A stretch of DNA of 48,674 nucleotides from Aequorivita sp. (GTDB lineage: Bacteria; Bacteroidota; Bacteroidia; Flavobacteriales; Flavobacteriaceae): contig PAZL01000056.1 of NCBI GenBank assembly GCA_002715485.1, positions 1 to 48,674 of the forward strand, given 5' to 3'. The notes beneath the pieces are model-generated. The model saw nothing but the letters and a program-made list of their open reading frames with translations. It did not search any database and had not been told where the DNA came from. The translations under genes were made by a program, and so were the position numbers. Positions 39,589-48,674 of this stretch are shown in pieces; positions within the stretch are counted from its first letter, which is position 1; every line of letters starts with the position of its first letter.

Positions 39589-39720
39589 AGAAAACTAAAT
39601 TTATATAGCTAAAACACAGCTTTACATTACAAATATGTTAAAAATTTATTAAACAAAAACAATCGCAACACAATTATTTTAAGTGTTTTAATCATATCAC
39701 GTATAATCACTCTTTTAATC

Positions 39721-39728
39721 TATATTTG
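39721..39728 (+). promoter_or_regulatory. -7 box TATATTTG for lepA
   Basis: Exact TAnnTTTG, 27 bases before ATG 39756. It lies at the start of a longer open frame that begins at 39726, so the true coding start is downstream. Confidence 0.5.
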
Positions 39729-39755
39729 CAACTTGTAGCACGAGAAGGAATTTTT

Positions 39756-41552
39756 ATGAAGAACATCCGCAATTTTTGCATAATCGCCCACATTGACCAC
39801 GGAAAAAGTACCTTGGCAGACCGTCTATTGGACTCCACTGGTACCGTGACCGATCGCGAAAAACAAGCACAATTGCTTGATAATATGGACTTGGAGCGTG
39901 AACGTGGTATCACCATTAAAAGTCACGCTATCCAAATGGATTACGTTTACAAGGGTGAAAAATACACGCTAAATTTAATAGATACTCCCGGCCATGTAGA
40001 TTTTTCTTATGAAGTTTCGCGTTCCATCGCCGCTTGTGAAGGTGCCTTGTTAATTGTAGATGCCGCGCAAAGTATACAGGCGCAGACTATTTCAAACCTG
40101 TATTTGGCTTTGGAGAACGATTTGGAAATAATTCCAGTGTTGAACAAAGTAGATCTTCCCTCGGCAAACGTAGAAGAAGTGACCGATGATATTGTAGATC
40201 TTTTGGGCTGCAAGGCTGATGAAGTAATTCCGGCAAGTGCTAAAACAGGATTGGGAATTGATGAAATTTTGAGTGCCATTATTGAGCGTATTCCTCCACC
40301 AAAGGGCAATCCAGACGAATCTTTGCAGGCTTTGATTTTTGACTCAGTCTACAATCCTTTCCGTGGTGTAGAAACGTACTTTAGGGTTCTTAATGGTGAA
40401 ATCAGAAAAGGGCAGCACATCAAGTTTATGGCTACGGGAAAAAGCTATTTTGCCGATGAAGTAGGTACGCTAAAACTGAAACAACAGCCAAAAGACGTTG
40501 TAAAAACTGGTGATGTGGGTTACCTCATCACAGGAATAAAGGAAGCAAAAGAAGTAAAAGTGGGTGATACCATTACCGATTCCAAAAACCCAACCGTAAA
40601 TATGATTGAAGGTTTTGAAGATGTAAAGCCCATGGTTTTTGCAGGTATTTATCCCGTAGATACGGAAGATTATGAAGAATTGCGTAACTCGATGGAAAAG
40701 CTGCAATTAAATGATGCTTCTTTGGTTTTTATTCCGGAAAGTTCGGCTGCACTTGGTTTTGGTTTCCGTTGTGGGTTTTTGGGAATGCTTCACCTTGAAA
40801 TTATTCAGGAAAGACTGGAAAGAGAGTTTGACATGACGGTAATTACAACCGTTCCAAACGTTTCTTATCACGCATACACAAATAAAGAACCTGAAACACC
40901 AATCTTGGTTAATAATCCTTCAGACCTTCCCGATCCTTCAAAGTTAAACCGTGTTGAGGAACCCTATATTAAGGCCACAATCATTACAAAATCAGACTTT
41001 GTGGGTTCTGTAATGTCACTTTGTATTGAAAAAAGAGGTGAAATTACCAACCAAACCTATTTAACCACAGAAAGAGTTGAACTTACTTTCGATATGCCTT
41101 TGGCTGAAATTGTTTTCGATTTCTATGACAGGTTGAAAACCGTTTCCAAGGGGTATGCCTCATTTGACTATTCCCCAATTGGAATGCGCGCTTCCCATCT
41201 GGTAAAGGTAGATGTACTGCTCAATGGAAATACCGTAGATGCACTTTCAGCACTGCTACACCGCGACAATGCCTATGACATTGGAAAGAAAATGTGCGAA
41301 AAATTGAGGCAATTAATTCCAAGGCAACAGTTTGACATTCCAATTCAAGCTGCCATCGGTGCAAAAATCATTGCACGAGAAACCGTGAAAGCTTTGAGAA
41401 AAGACGTTACCGCAAAATGTTACGGTGGTGATATTTCGCGAAAGCGAAAACTTTTGGAAAAGCAGAAAAAAGGGAAAAAACGTATGCGCCAAGTGGGTAA
41501 TGTAGAAATTCCGCAGGAAGCCTTTATGGCTGTATTAAAGCTTAATGATTAA
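39756..41552 (+). CDS. lepA: Elongation factor 4 (LepA)
   Basis: 598 residues from ATG 39756 ([19 protein letters not shown]), the normal LepA length. A ribosome-dependent GTPase that back-translocates or rescues stalled ribosomes. GTPase motifs: G1 [10 protein letters not shown]2 within GITIKS, G3 DTPGHVDF, G4 NKVD. The LepA-specific C-terminal region ends with [19 protein letters not shown] and [11 protein letters not shown]. It is convergent with the small lipoprotein gene 5 bases away. Confidence 0.98.
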   Translation: MKNIRNFCIIAHIDHGKSTLADRLLDSTGTVTDREKQAQLLDNMDLERERGITIKSHAIQMDYVYKGEKYTLNLIDTPGHVDFSYEVSRSIAACEGALLIVDAAQSIQAQTISNLYLALENDLEIIPVLNKVDLPSANVEEVTDDIVDLLGCKADEVIPASAKTGLGIDEILSAIIERIPPPKGNPDESLQALIFDSVYNPFRGVETYFRVLNGEIRKGQHIKFMATGKSYFADEVGTLKLKQQPKDVVKTGDVGYLITGIKEAKEVKVGDTITDSKNPTVNMIEGFEDVKPMVFAGIYPVDTEDYEELRNSMEKLQLNDASLVFIPESSAALGFGFRCGFLGMLHLEIIQERLEREFDMTVITTVPNVSYHAYTNKEPETPILVNNPSDLPDPSKLNRVEEPYIKATIITKSDFVGSVMSLCIEKRGEITNQTYLTTERVELTFDMPLAEIVFDFYDRLKTVSKGYASFDYSPIGMRASHLVKVDVLLNGNTVDALSALLHRDNAYDIGKKMCEKLRQLIPRQQFDIPIQAAIGAKIIARETVKALRKDVTAKCYGGDISRKRKLLEKQKKGKKRMRQVGNVEIPQEAFMAVLKLND

Positions 41553-41557
41553 TAAGC

Positions 41558-41785
41558 TCAATTATTACAGCTTGCCCCAGCTTCCACTAAACCAGAAACA
41601 TAGACATCATAAGGCGTTCCCGTGTTTTGGCCATTAACTGATGCATTGCCATCACTTTCCTCGCATACTTGAAAGCTTGCCGTTTCAGGTGAAGAACAAG
41701 TGGTACAGCCTCCTCCGTCGTCTTTTTTACAGGAAAATACAGTGAATCCTAAGATTAAAGCGATAATAAAAAAGAGTTTTTTCAT
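41558..41785 (-). CDS. Small Cys-containing lipoprotein
   Basis: 75 residues. Lipoprotein signal MKKLFFIIALILGFTVFSC with the lipobox cysteine at 19, followed by KKDDGGG. The mature part holds C-T-T-C, two further single cysteines (VCEE and the terminal SCNN) and serine- and glycine-rich sequence. Likely anchored in the outer or inner membrane facing the periplasm or surface. The four cysteines besides the lipid one could form two disulfides or bind metal. Function unknown. Confidence 0.75.
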   Translation of the reverse strand: MKKLFFIIALILGFTVFSCKKDDGGGCTTCSSPETASFQVCEESDGNASVNGQNTGTPYDVYVSGLVEAGASCNN

Positions 41786-41821
41786 TGGAAAGGTTTTGTT
41801 GAAAACGGTCTGGAATAGTAA

Positions 41822-43690
41822 TTATTTTGGCGTAGCAATCTCTTTTTGGGTTTTGGTTGCATTTGCCACATCTTCAAAATCCATCGGCTTACCTAGGTAA
41901 ACTAGCGCACTTTCTTCTTCAACTTCCAGCTCATCGGGTGCGGTTATCAAGTCCAAAAATCCGTTTGGGCGTTTAAGAAACAGCGGAATGGCATTTTCAT
42001 TTTCACCAATAATATTTAGTACACGTAAAAATTGGCTTTCACTTCCCACGGGAATTTCCTGAATAGAAGGAAAGTCGTGTGCCACTTCTGTAAAACGTGT
42101 ATAGTCATGCGTATATGAAAACAATTCCCGTGCAGAAAGATGGTGACGCTCCCGCATTTCTTCAGAAGTCATCAAACGGAAGGTTCCATTTTCGCCAAAA
42201 TATTTTCCAAATCGGTTGATGGCATGTTTATTGATTTCATCATTGCCTGTCATAGCCAATAAATAACCCACATCATTAAGTTCAATATTGTCACTAAGGT
42301 CGTCAGAATAAATGTTGGCCGTTATAGCCTCTAGCCCTAGTTCTTTAGCTTTGTTTACATTTAACCTGTTTGAATCCAACAAAACAACATGCCTACCACT
42401 TTTCTGAAGATAGGAGGCAATGAGTCTTGAAACCTTGGACGCTCCCACAATCAAAATTCCATCAGATTTTTTTAAAAATACCCCAACCATTGAGGCAACA
42501 GGTCTTGCAGTTGTAGCGTTGAGCAAAACTGTTACCAAAACAACAGCAAACACTAACGGGGTAATATATTCTGCTCCCGGTTCGCCCTTAAGTACCAATT
42601 TAGTACCAAAAAGTGAGGCAATTCCTGCCGCAACGATACCCCTAGGGCCTACCCAGCTTATAAATACTTTCTCATTTGTTTTAAGTGAGGAATTGACAGT
42701 GCTGAGAAATACTCCAATGGGCCTTAAAACAAATATTACGATGGCCATTAAAATGGCGGTTTTCCAATTGTAAACCAATAACAAATCATCCAAGCTTATG
42801 TTTGCAGCCAAAAGGATGAATAAAATTGATATTAGCAAAACGCTAAGTGATTCTTTAAAATACAGCAATTCCTTTAAACTTGGCAGATCGCTGTTGCCCA
42901 AAAACATCCCCATTACCACAACAGAAAGTAAACCTGATTCGTGTGCAAAAAGATCGCTTTCCACAAAAATCAACAGCACTACAGAAAGGGAAACCACATT
43001 CAATAGATAGTGGGGAATCAATTTCTTTTTAATGGCAAAATAAAGGGCATATCCCCCGGAGATTCCGAAGGCGAAACCAATTAAAATGATTTTCCCAAAT
43101 TCTATAATAGCTTGTTTGGTGTACCCGCTGTCGTGTTCTACGCTAATAAATTCAAACACCAATACAGCCACCAAGGCTCCTATGGGGTCTATCAATATTC
43201 CTTCCCATTTTAACACTGCTGAAACATCCTTTTTTAAAGGAATATTTCTTAAAATAGGTGTAATTACCGTCGGACCGGTTACAATTATCAAAGCAGCAAA
43301 AAGAAAAGATATTTTCCAACTAAGACCAAAAACGTAATAGGCAGCAACGCCAGCCCCAAAAAAAGTAATAATCGAGCCCAAGCTAATAAGCTTCACAATT
43401 ACTGGCCCTACTTTTGAAATTTCCCCTCGCCTTAGTGTCAATCCACCTTCAAATAAAATAATACCAATGGCTAAGGAGACAAAATAAAAGAGGTTTTCTC
43501 CAGGAAATAACCCTTTACCATCACTATAAATAGGCTGTATCCACTGGGTTCCATCTTCAGAAAAAAGTGTAGAAATAGGACCTACAAAAAGACCAATCAA
43601 AATTAGCGGTAAAATAGCGGGTATCTTAAACTTCCAGGCTACCCATTGGGCCAATATCCCTAAAATTATAATTCCGGCAAGTTCTACCAT
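41822..43690 (-). CDS. CPA-type Na+ or K+/H+ antiporter with TrkA domain
   Basis: 622 residues. Twelve or so hydrophobic segments over ~1-400 include FEGGLTLRRGEI, TGPTVITPILRNIPL and GILIDPIGALVAVLVFEF, plus SWVGPRGIVAAGIASLF, all typical of CPA1/NhaP antiporters. From ~412 a TrkA-N domain follows (ILIVGASKVSRLIASYLQ, HVVLLDSN), then a TrkA-C-like end (~535-610). The nucleotide-binding tail suggests gating by nucleotides. Ion choice (Na+ or K+) is not decidable. Divergent from the MBL gene. Confidence 0.9.
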   Translation of the reverse strand: MVELAGIIILGILAQWVAWKFKIPAILPLILIGLFVGPISTLFSEDGTQWIQPIYSDGKGLFPGENLFYFVSLAIGIILFEGGLTLRRGEISKVGPVIVKLISLGSIITFFGAGVAAYYVFGLSWKISFLFAALIIVTGPTVITPILRNIPLKKDVSAVLKWEGILIDPIGALVAVLVFEFISVEHDSGYTKQAIIEFGKIILIGFAFGISGGYALYFAIKKKLIPHYLLNVVSLSVVLLIFVESDLFAHESGLLSVVVMGMFLGNSDLPSLKELLYFKESLSVLLISILFILLAANISLDDLLLVYNWKTAILMAIVIFVLRPIGVFLSTVNSSLKTNEKVFISWVGPRGIVAAGIASLFGTKLVLKGEPGAEYITPLVFAVVLVTVLLNATTARPVASMVGVFLKKSDGILIVGASKVSRLIASYLQKSGRHVVLLDSNRLNVNKAKELGLEAITANIYSDDLSDNIELNDVGYLLAMTGNDEINKHAINRFGKYFGENGTFRLMTSEEMRERHHLSARELFSYTHDYTRFTEVAHDFPSIQEIPVGSESQFLRVLNIIGENENAIPLFLKRPNGFLDLITAPDELEVEEESALVYLGKPMDFEDVANATKTQKEIATPK

Positions 43691-43829
43691 ATGGTTAGGT
43701 TTTGGGCGAATTTAAGCATATTTAATTCCGCCCGATTATTAATGATTTGTTAAAAATAGCATAATTAATTAATTCTACGGGGTTTGGTCTGTAACGCTTT
43801 TATTAATTTGCGACTCATTTCTTCATATT

Positions 43830-44690
43830 ATGCAATTATTTCCTATTGAAGCTGGCAATTTTAAACTTGATGGTGGCGCTATGTTTGGCGTTGTGCCAAA
43901 AACCCTCTGGACCAGGACAAACCCTGCCGATGCCAATAATATGATAGATATTGCCGCTCGCTGTCTTTTAATCGAAAATGGAAGTCGACTTACGTTAATT
44001 GACACCGGAATGGGCAATAAGCAAAGTGAGAAATTCTTTGGGTATTATTACCGATGGGGAGATTTCAACATAGACGACTCCCTTAAAAAACATGGTTTCC
44101 ATCGCGATGACATTACCGATGTTTTTATGACCCATCTCCACTTTGACCACTGTGGCGGCAGTGTTCAGTGGAACAAAGACCGCACAGGTTATGAGCCAGC
44201 TTTTAAAAATGCAACTTTTTGGAGTAATAAAGACCACTGGCAATGGGCTACAGAACCAAACCGAAGAGAGCAAGCTTCTTTTTTAAAGGAAAACATTTTG
44301 CCTATGCAGGAAAGCGGACAACTAAAATTTGTTGCGCAACCAAATTCAGATTATGCAGAATCGAATGAACTAGATTTTGGAATCCTTTTTGTAGATGGAC
44401 ATACAGATAAACAAATGATCCCGCATATTAATTACAAAGGAAAAACTTTGGTTTTTATGGCAGATTTGTTACCTACAGCTGGCCATTTACCATTACCTTT
44501 TGTAATGGGCTACGACACGCGACCTTTGCTGACATTACCCGAAAAAGAAAAATTTCTAACCAAAGCTGCAGAGAACAACTTTTATCTTTTTTTGGAACAC
44601 GACGCCCATAATCCAATAATAACAGTACAAAATACCGATAAGGGTGTACGTCTAAACGAAATATTATCACTCAACGAATTTTTTAATTAA
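43830..44690 (+). CDS. MBL-fold metallo-hydrolase
   Basis: 286 residues, no signal peptide. The metallo-beta-lactamase motif THLHFDH (H102, H104, D106, H107) is intact, with further ligands expected in DGHTDKQMIPH and the late HDAH. The size and the LIDTGMGNK strand fit the large group of quorum-quenching-like or generic MBL hydrolases; the substrate cannot be told. TTTG at 43783 and TTAATTTG at 43803 form a weak promoter. The S8 protease gene follows after 16 bases. Confidence 0.9.
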   Translation: MQLFPIEAGNFKLDGGAMFGVVPKTLWTRTNPADANNMIDIAARCLLIENGSRLTLIDTGMGNKQSEKFFGYYYRWGDFNIDDSLKKHGFHRDDITDVFMTHLHFDHCGGSVQWNKDRTGYEPAFKNATFWSNKDHWQWATEPNRREQASFLKENILPMQESGQLKFVAQPNSDYAESNELDFGILFVDGHTDKQMIPHINYKGKTLVFMADLLPTAGHLPLPFVMGYDTRPLLTLPEKEKFLTKAAENNFYLFLEHDAHNPIITVQNTDKGVRLNEILSLNEFFN

Positions 44691-44706
44691 ACACATAATT
44701 TCTAAA

Positions 44707-46377
44707 ATGAAGCTATTCAAGATTACCCTATTTGCAGTTGCTATCTCAACTGTTTTGGCAGGCTGCGGAAGTGGAGCCGCTATTGTTGCAACTCCCATTC
44801 AAAATATTGATTCCAACCCATTAAAAATTACACCACTCACTGACGAGCAGTTAAAACACTGGCCGGCGATGGATTTAGTAAAAGATACAGTTCCAGGTAT
44901 GAGTGTAGACATGGCCTACAGCGAAATTATCAAAAAACGTAAAGGCGAAACAGTAATCGTTGGAGTAATTGACAGCGGTGTGGATATTGACCACGAAGAC
45001 CTTAAAAATGTAGTGTGGACCAATCCAGGCGAAATAGCCGGAAATGGTATAGACGACGACAATAATGGTTTTGTTGATGATGTTCACGGCTGGAATTTTC
45101 TAGGAGATATTGTGGGTGAAAACATGGAATATGTTCGCATAATCAGAAAATTTAAACCAAAGTTTGAAGGAAAGAGCGAAGCTTCAATCAGCGCTGCAGA
45201 CCGTGAGAATTATGCAATTTACCAAAAAGCAAAAGCTGAATATGATAAGGAATTTTCAGAAATAACTGCAAATAAGGCTCGTTACGAACAGATTCTTTCT
45301 CAATTAAAGCCTACGCACGAGGCAATGGCTAAAAAACTTGGAAAAGAAAATTATACCAAAGAAGATCTGGCAGCCATAAAGAATCCATCCCCACAAGAAC
45401 AACAGCAAATTGCAATGCTTAACCAAATGCTCAATTTTGCAGATTCAGTTCCAGAGGTTTTGGAAGAACTGGAGGGAGGTATTGAATATTTTACAGGCAG
45501 ATTGGATAATAATTTCAATATGACAAAAGATTTCCGTGGCGTTTTAGGTGATAATCCTGAAGATATTGCAGATAATATTTATGGAGATAATAACGTGGCC
45601 GGGCCAGACCCCACGAGAGAAAATGTAAAACACGGAACCCACGTTGCAGGAATTATTGCCGCACAACGTAACAACGGCATCGGAATGGACGGAGTGGCAA
45701 ACAACGTAAAAATTATGGCTATTCGTGCAGTACCCGATGGTGATGAATATGACAAAGACATTGCATTGGCCATTCGTTATGCTGTGGACAATGGAGCCAA
45801 AGTACTTAATACAAGCTTCGGAAAATATTACTCCCCACAAGCAGATTGGGTTTATGACGCCATTAAATATGCAGCTTCCAAAGATGTTTTAATTGTGAAT
45901 GCAGCTGGAAATGACGGCTTTGATTTGGATACAGTAAACATTTATCCAAATGATCAATTTGACAATGGTTCCGAAATGGCAGATTCTTTTTTGACTGTTG
46001 GAGCGCTAAACTATAAATACGGAAGTGAATTGGTCGCAAATTTTTCAAACTACGGCAAAACAAATGTAGATGTTTTTGCACCCGGGGTTAAAATTTGGTC
46101 AACTACGCCTCTAAACACCTATGAATTTCTTCAGGGAACTTCAATGGCCGCACCCGAAGTTGCAGGCGTTGCCGCAATGATACGTTCCTATTACCCAAGC
46201 CTATCCGCAAAACAAGTAAAACAAATTTTAATGGATAGTGGCCTATCAATTAACACTCAGGTTGTTTTGGGCGGAGAATCTTCGAACACTGAGTCTTTCT
46301 CAAATATCTCAAAATCGGGGAAAATGGTCAATATGTATAATGCTCTTATTATGGCAGATAAAATGGCTAACTTATGA
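44707..46377 (+). CDS. S8 (subtilisin-like) serine protease, lipoprotein
   Basis: 556 residues. Lipobox LAGC (Cys20). The catalytic triad is complete: D89 in VIDSGVDIDHED, H309 in HGTHVAGI, S479 in GTSMAAPE. About 220 residues separate Asp and His, against ~30-40 in subtilisin. The extra part (~130-275) is charged and helical, with KKLGKENYTKEDL and SPQEQQQIAMLNQML. Likely membrane-anchored on the periplasmic or outer side. Its stop overlaps the ATG of the M1 peptidase gene (ATGA), so the two peptidases are co-produced. Confidence 0.93.
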   Translation: MKLFKITLFAVAISTVLAGCGSGAAIVATPIQNIDSNPLKITPLTDEQLKHWPAMDLVKDTVPGMSVDMAYSEIIKKRKGETVIVGVIDSGVDIDHEDLKNVVWTNPGEIAGNGIDDDNNGFVDDVHGWNFLGDIVGENMEYVRIIRKFKPKFEGKSEASISAADRENYAIYQKAKAEYDKEFSEITANKARYEQILSQLKPTHEAMAKKLGKENYTKEDLAAIKNPSPQEQQQIAMLNQMLNFADSVPEVLEELEGGIEYFTGRLDNNFNMTKDFRGVLGDNPEDIADNIYGDNNVAGPDPTRENVKHGTHVAGIIAAQRNNGIGMDGVANNVKIMAIRAVPDGDEYDKDIALAIRYAVDNGAKVLNTSFGKYYSPQADWVYDAIKYAASKDVLIVNAAGNDGFDLDTVNIYPNDQFDNGSEMADSFLTVGALNYKYGSELVANFSNYGKTNVDVFAPGVKIWSTTPLNTYEFLQGTSMAAPEVAGVAAMIRSYYPSLSAKQVKQILMDSGLSINTQVVLGGESSNTESFSNISKSGKMVNMYNALIMADKMANL

Positions 46378-48209
46378 AGTATCTTCTAAACGGATTTTTC
46401 TTTATAGCGGTTTCCTTTTCGGCTTTTGCACAGAACAATAACAGCTATTGGCAGCAAGAAGTAGATTACAAAATGAATGTCCAAATGGACGTTAAAACCT
46501 TTCAGTACAAAGGCACGCAAGAGTTGAAGTATACAAACAATTCTCCCGATACTCTGAACAAAGTTTTCTATCATCTTTACTTTAATGCTTTTCAGCCTGG
46601 GAGTGAAATGGACGTCCGCTCACGAACCATAGCAGATCCCGATAGTCGCGTGATGGATCGGATTTCAAAATTGTCCCCTTCGGAAATTGGATATATAAAA
46701 CCCACGCTCTTCACACAAGATGGCGTTGCTGCAAATTATACCATAAAAGGTACGGTGATGCAGGTTATGTTGAACAAACCTATTTTGCCGGGTGAAAGTT
46801 CTGTTTTCAATATGGAATGGGACGCACAGGTTCCTCTACAGATTCGCCGCTCGGGAAGGGATAGTGCCGAGGGTGTTGCCTTGACTATGACACAATGGTA
46901 TCCAAAATTAGCCGAATACGATTTTGAAGGATGGCACGCAGATCCTTACATTGCACGCGAATTTCACGGTGTTTGGGGCGATTTTGATGTAACCATAACC
47001 ATTGATGCCGATTATACAATTGGCGGAACAGGTTATCTTCAAAATCCAGCTGAAGTGGGTCACGGTTATACAGAACCAGGGCAAAAGTGGATGAAACCTA
47101 AGAAAGGAAAATACACTTGGCACTTTTTAGCGCCAGATGTCCACGATTTTGCTTGGGCTGCAGATAATGAATATATTCACGATACTTATCCAGGTCCAAA
47201 CGGAGTAACACTTCATTTTTTCTATAAAAATGATCCTGAAATTGCCGAGAATTGGAAAAATCTTCAACCTAAAACTGCTGAATTGATGGAGTTTTTCAAT
47301 GAGCAAATTGGGCAATATCCCTATGAGCAATATTCTGTAATTCAAGGTGGCGATGGCGGAATGGAATATGCTATGAGCACCATGATTACTGGAAAACGTG
47401 AGTTTGGAAGCCTTGTGGGCGTAACAGCACACGAGCTTGCGCATTCGTGGTTTCAGTTTGTTTTGGCCACTAACGAGAGCAAACACGAATGGATGGATGA
47501 AGGTTTTACATCATACATCTCAGATGAGGCTATGAATTTTGTAATGAAGGAAAATAAACCAAATCCACATGATGGTTCCTACAGAGGTTATTTCTATATG
47601 GCTACAAGTGGGGCAGAACAACCATTGACTACACACGCAGACAGGTACGCAAGCAACCGTTCCTATGGAATAAATGCTTACAGTAAGGGCTCGGTGTTTT
47701 TAACTCAGCTTGGATATATTATCGGGCCAGAAAATCTTTCAAAAACCTTAAAGCGTTATTACTCAGATTTCAAATTTAAACACCCAACCCCAAATGATTT
47801 TATCCGCACCGCGGAAAAGGTTTCCGGTTTTGAATTGGATTGGTACCTTACGGATTGGGCACAAACTACCAATACTATCGATTACGGAATAAAATCTGTA
47901 GAAAACCAAGGAGGAAACACAATGGTAACTTTGGAAAGAATTGGCTTAATGCCAATGCCAATAGACCTTTACGTAACATATGAAGGCGGTACACAAGAAT
48001 TATTTTACATTCCATTGCGAATGATGTGGGGCGAAAAACCAAACCCTTTTACCGATTTAAATCGTACTGTTTTAGAAGATTGGGCTTGGGCATATCCCAC
48101 ATATACCTTTGAAATTAAAAACGGAAAAAAAGTAAAAAATATGATGATTGACGCCACCCGAAGAATGGCAGATATCAATCAGGAAAACAATCTTTACGAA
48201 AAACAATAA
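46374..48209 (+). CDS. M1-family metallo-aminopeptidase, exported
   Basis: 611 residues. Signal peptide MKYLLNGFFFIAVSFSAFA-Q. Zinc site HELAH (H353, E354, H357) with the third ligand E376 in WMDEGF, exactly the HExxH-18-E spacing. The exopeptidase motif appears as GGDGGMEYAMS (~325-335) instead of the classical GAMEN, seen in many secreted Bacteroidota M1 enzymes. The C-terminal ~120 residues are beta-rich. Probably degrades peptides in the periplasm or outside, next to the S8 endoprotease. A terminator follows. Confidence 0.93.
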   Translation: MKYLLNGFFFIAVSFSAFAQNNNSYWQQEVDYKMNVQMDVKTFQYKGTQELKYTNNSPDTLNKVFYHLYFNAFQPGSEMDVRSRTIADPDSRVMDRISKLSPSEIGYIKPTLFTQDGVAANYTIKGTVMQVMLNKPILPGESSVFNMEWDAQVPLQIRRSGRDSAEGVALTMTQWYPKLAEYDFEGWHADPYIAREFHGVWGDFDVTITIDADYTIGGTGYLQNPAEVGHGYTEPGQKWMKPKKGKYTWHFLAPDVHDFAWAADNEYIHDTYPGPNGVTLHFFYKNDPEIAENWKNLQPKTAELMEFFNEQIGQYPYEQYSVIQGGDGGMEYAMSTMITGKREFGSLVGVTAHELAHSWFQFVLATNESKHEWMDEGFTSYISDEAMNFVMKENKPNPHDGSYRGYFYMATSGAEQPLTTHADRYASNRSYGINAYSKGSVFLTQLGYIIGPENLSKTLKRYYSDFKFKHPTPNDFIRTAEKVSGFELDWYLTDWAQTTNTIDYGIKSVENQGGNTMVTLERIGLMPMPIDLYVTYEGGTQELFYIPLRMMWGEKPNPFTDLNRTVLEDWAWAYPTYTFEIKNGKKVKNMMIDATRRMADINQENNLYEKQ

Positions 48210-48232
48210 TTTTTACTTTCCTTTTTTCAAAG

Positions 48233-48269
48233 AGACCTCGCAAGTGCTAAATACTGCGGGGTCTTTTTA
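48233..48269 (+). terminator. Rho-independent terminator after the peptidase operon
   Basis: AGACCTCGCA (48233-48242) pairs with TGCGGGGTCT (48255-48264) over 10 bp including one G-U, loop 12, followed by TTTT. It ends the MBL-S8-M1 transcript 23 bases after the M1 stop. rnpA begins 17 bases further on, so it must have its own start site; TATATTTA at 48270-48277 is one base off the -7 consensus. Confidence 0.8.
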
Positions 48270-48281
48270 TATATTTACAGA

Positions 48282-48647
48282 GTGAGTCAAAAATTTCCAA
48301 AAAACGAAAAATTAAAAAGCTCTAAAACAATTGAAAATTTGTTTTTGGAGGGGAAAACACATTCCAAATTTCCAATAAAAGTATTTTTTCTTCCGAAGGA
48401 AAACCTTGAAACATCACTTGCTGCTTTCGCTGTTCCAAAAAGAAATTTTAGGTCTGCGGTAGATAGAAATCGGGTGAAAAGACAGCTTCGCGAAGCCTAT
48501 CGGCTTAACAAACACTTACTTGATGAAATTCACGGCAAGAAATTTGTGATGCTCTTTCTTTTTTTAGGAAAAGTTAAACCGCAGTACGCCGAACTTGACA
48601 AAGCAATGGTAAGGCTACTTAAAAATTTACGCGATGAAAACAATTAG
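48282..48647 (+). CDS. rnpA: Ribonuclease P protein component, GTG start
   Basis: 121 residues from GTG 48282 (MSQKFPKNEKLKS). Protein cofactor that helps the RNase P RNA cleave tRNA 5' leaders. The family hallmark is AAFAVPKRNFRSAVDRNRVKR with RQLREAYR, the basic RNR helix. No in-frame ATG occurs before the conserved core, so GTG is the best start. rpmH is not adjacent, as usual in Bacteroidota. The 3' end overlaps the next gene by 14 bases. Confidence 0.93.
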   Translation: MSQKFPKNEKLKSSKTIENLFLEGKTHSKFPIKVFFLPKENLETSLAAFAVPKRNFRSAVDRNRVKRQLREAYRLNKHLLDEIHGKKFVMLFLFLGKVKPQYAELDKAMVRLLKNLRDENN

Positions 48648-48674
48648 CACTTTACTTTTATTGTTTGTTTTAGG
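48634..48674 (+). CDS. Start of an exported protein, cut by the window edge
   Basis: ATG 48634 lies in another frame within the last codons of rnpA. Only 13 residues are visible, MKTISTLLLLFVL, a signal-peptide start. From the usual order in Bacteroidota a periplasmic S41 (CtpA-like) protease often follows rnpA, but the residues seen do not prove it. Confidence 0.45.
   Translation, partial: MKTISTLLLLFVL

Noticed and set aside
1-48674. CRISPR arrays, insertion sequences, prophage or integrative elements
   Set aside because: No regularly spaced repeats, transposase, integrase or terminal inverted repeats were seen on either strand.

Overview
The window comes from the chromosome of a member of the Bacteroidota, most likely a marine-type Flavobacteriaceae (genus not determinable by eye). 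The evidence is low GC, little recognisable Shine-Dalgarno signal, many -7 boxes of the Bacteroidota form TAnnTTTG just upstream of genes, a type IX secretion (T9SS) C-terminal sorting domain, a PID-CTERM-like tail, a complete Bat (aerotolerance) operon, and several TTG starts. No insertion sequence, prophage, CRISPR array or rRNA was seen. The region reads as core genome.

Layout. 1-3050 (minus): start of an SPFH-domain gene (cut by the window edge), a T9SS-secreted protein, and a two-gene SDR / AlbA_2 unit. 3260-12347 (plus): MoxR ATPase, DUF58, an unnamed two-TM protein, then BatA, BatB, BatC, BatD and BatE, a membrane-associated VWA/TPR machine. 12416-17876 (plus): a small TTG-started protein, then SulP transporter, universal stress protein, beta-carbonic anhydrase and a second SulP, which looks like a bicarbonate uptake and hydration cluster; dyads and hairpins sit before each transporter. 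17883-20581: cvpA (minus), a conserved cytosolic protein, pheS, a 54-residue membrane protein and a conserved 131-residue protein. 20591-25465: an ABC ATPase with no permease beside it, an NADP-dependent reductase (minus), a FUSC/YccS-like membrane protein and a small membrane protein.

25449-32837 (minus): a GreA/GreB-like protein, mtgA, an FAD oxidoreductase, the fatty-acid genes accC, accB and fabH, then rpmF with its usual partner DUF177 (YceD), and pdxA. fabH-accB-accC supplies malonyl-CoA and the initiating condensation. 32894-37057: ribE, a PID-CTERM-like small protein, a CAU-anticodon tRNA with a good promoter and terminator, methylmalonyl-CoA epimerase, rbfA, a LolC/E-type permease and dusB. 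37118-41785: an orphan TonB-dependent-receptor-like outer membrane protein, lepA and a small Cys-containing lipoprotein. 41822-48674: a CPA-type antiporter with a TrkA domain (minus), then an MBL hydrolase, an S8 protease lipoprotein and an M1 aminopeptidase in one run, a terminator, rnpA, and the first codons of a further exported protein.

No wholly new system is obvious. The most interesting items are the inorganic-carbon cluster with its small leader gene and RNA hairpins, the Gre-factor-like protein, the extra protein in the Bat operon, the face-to-face promoters between pdxA and ribE, and a terminator that doubles as the 3' coding end of cvpA. All assignments are from reading the sequence and family knowledge; no database search was run.
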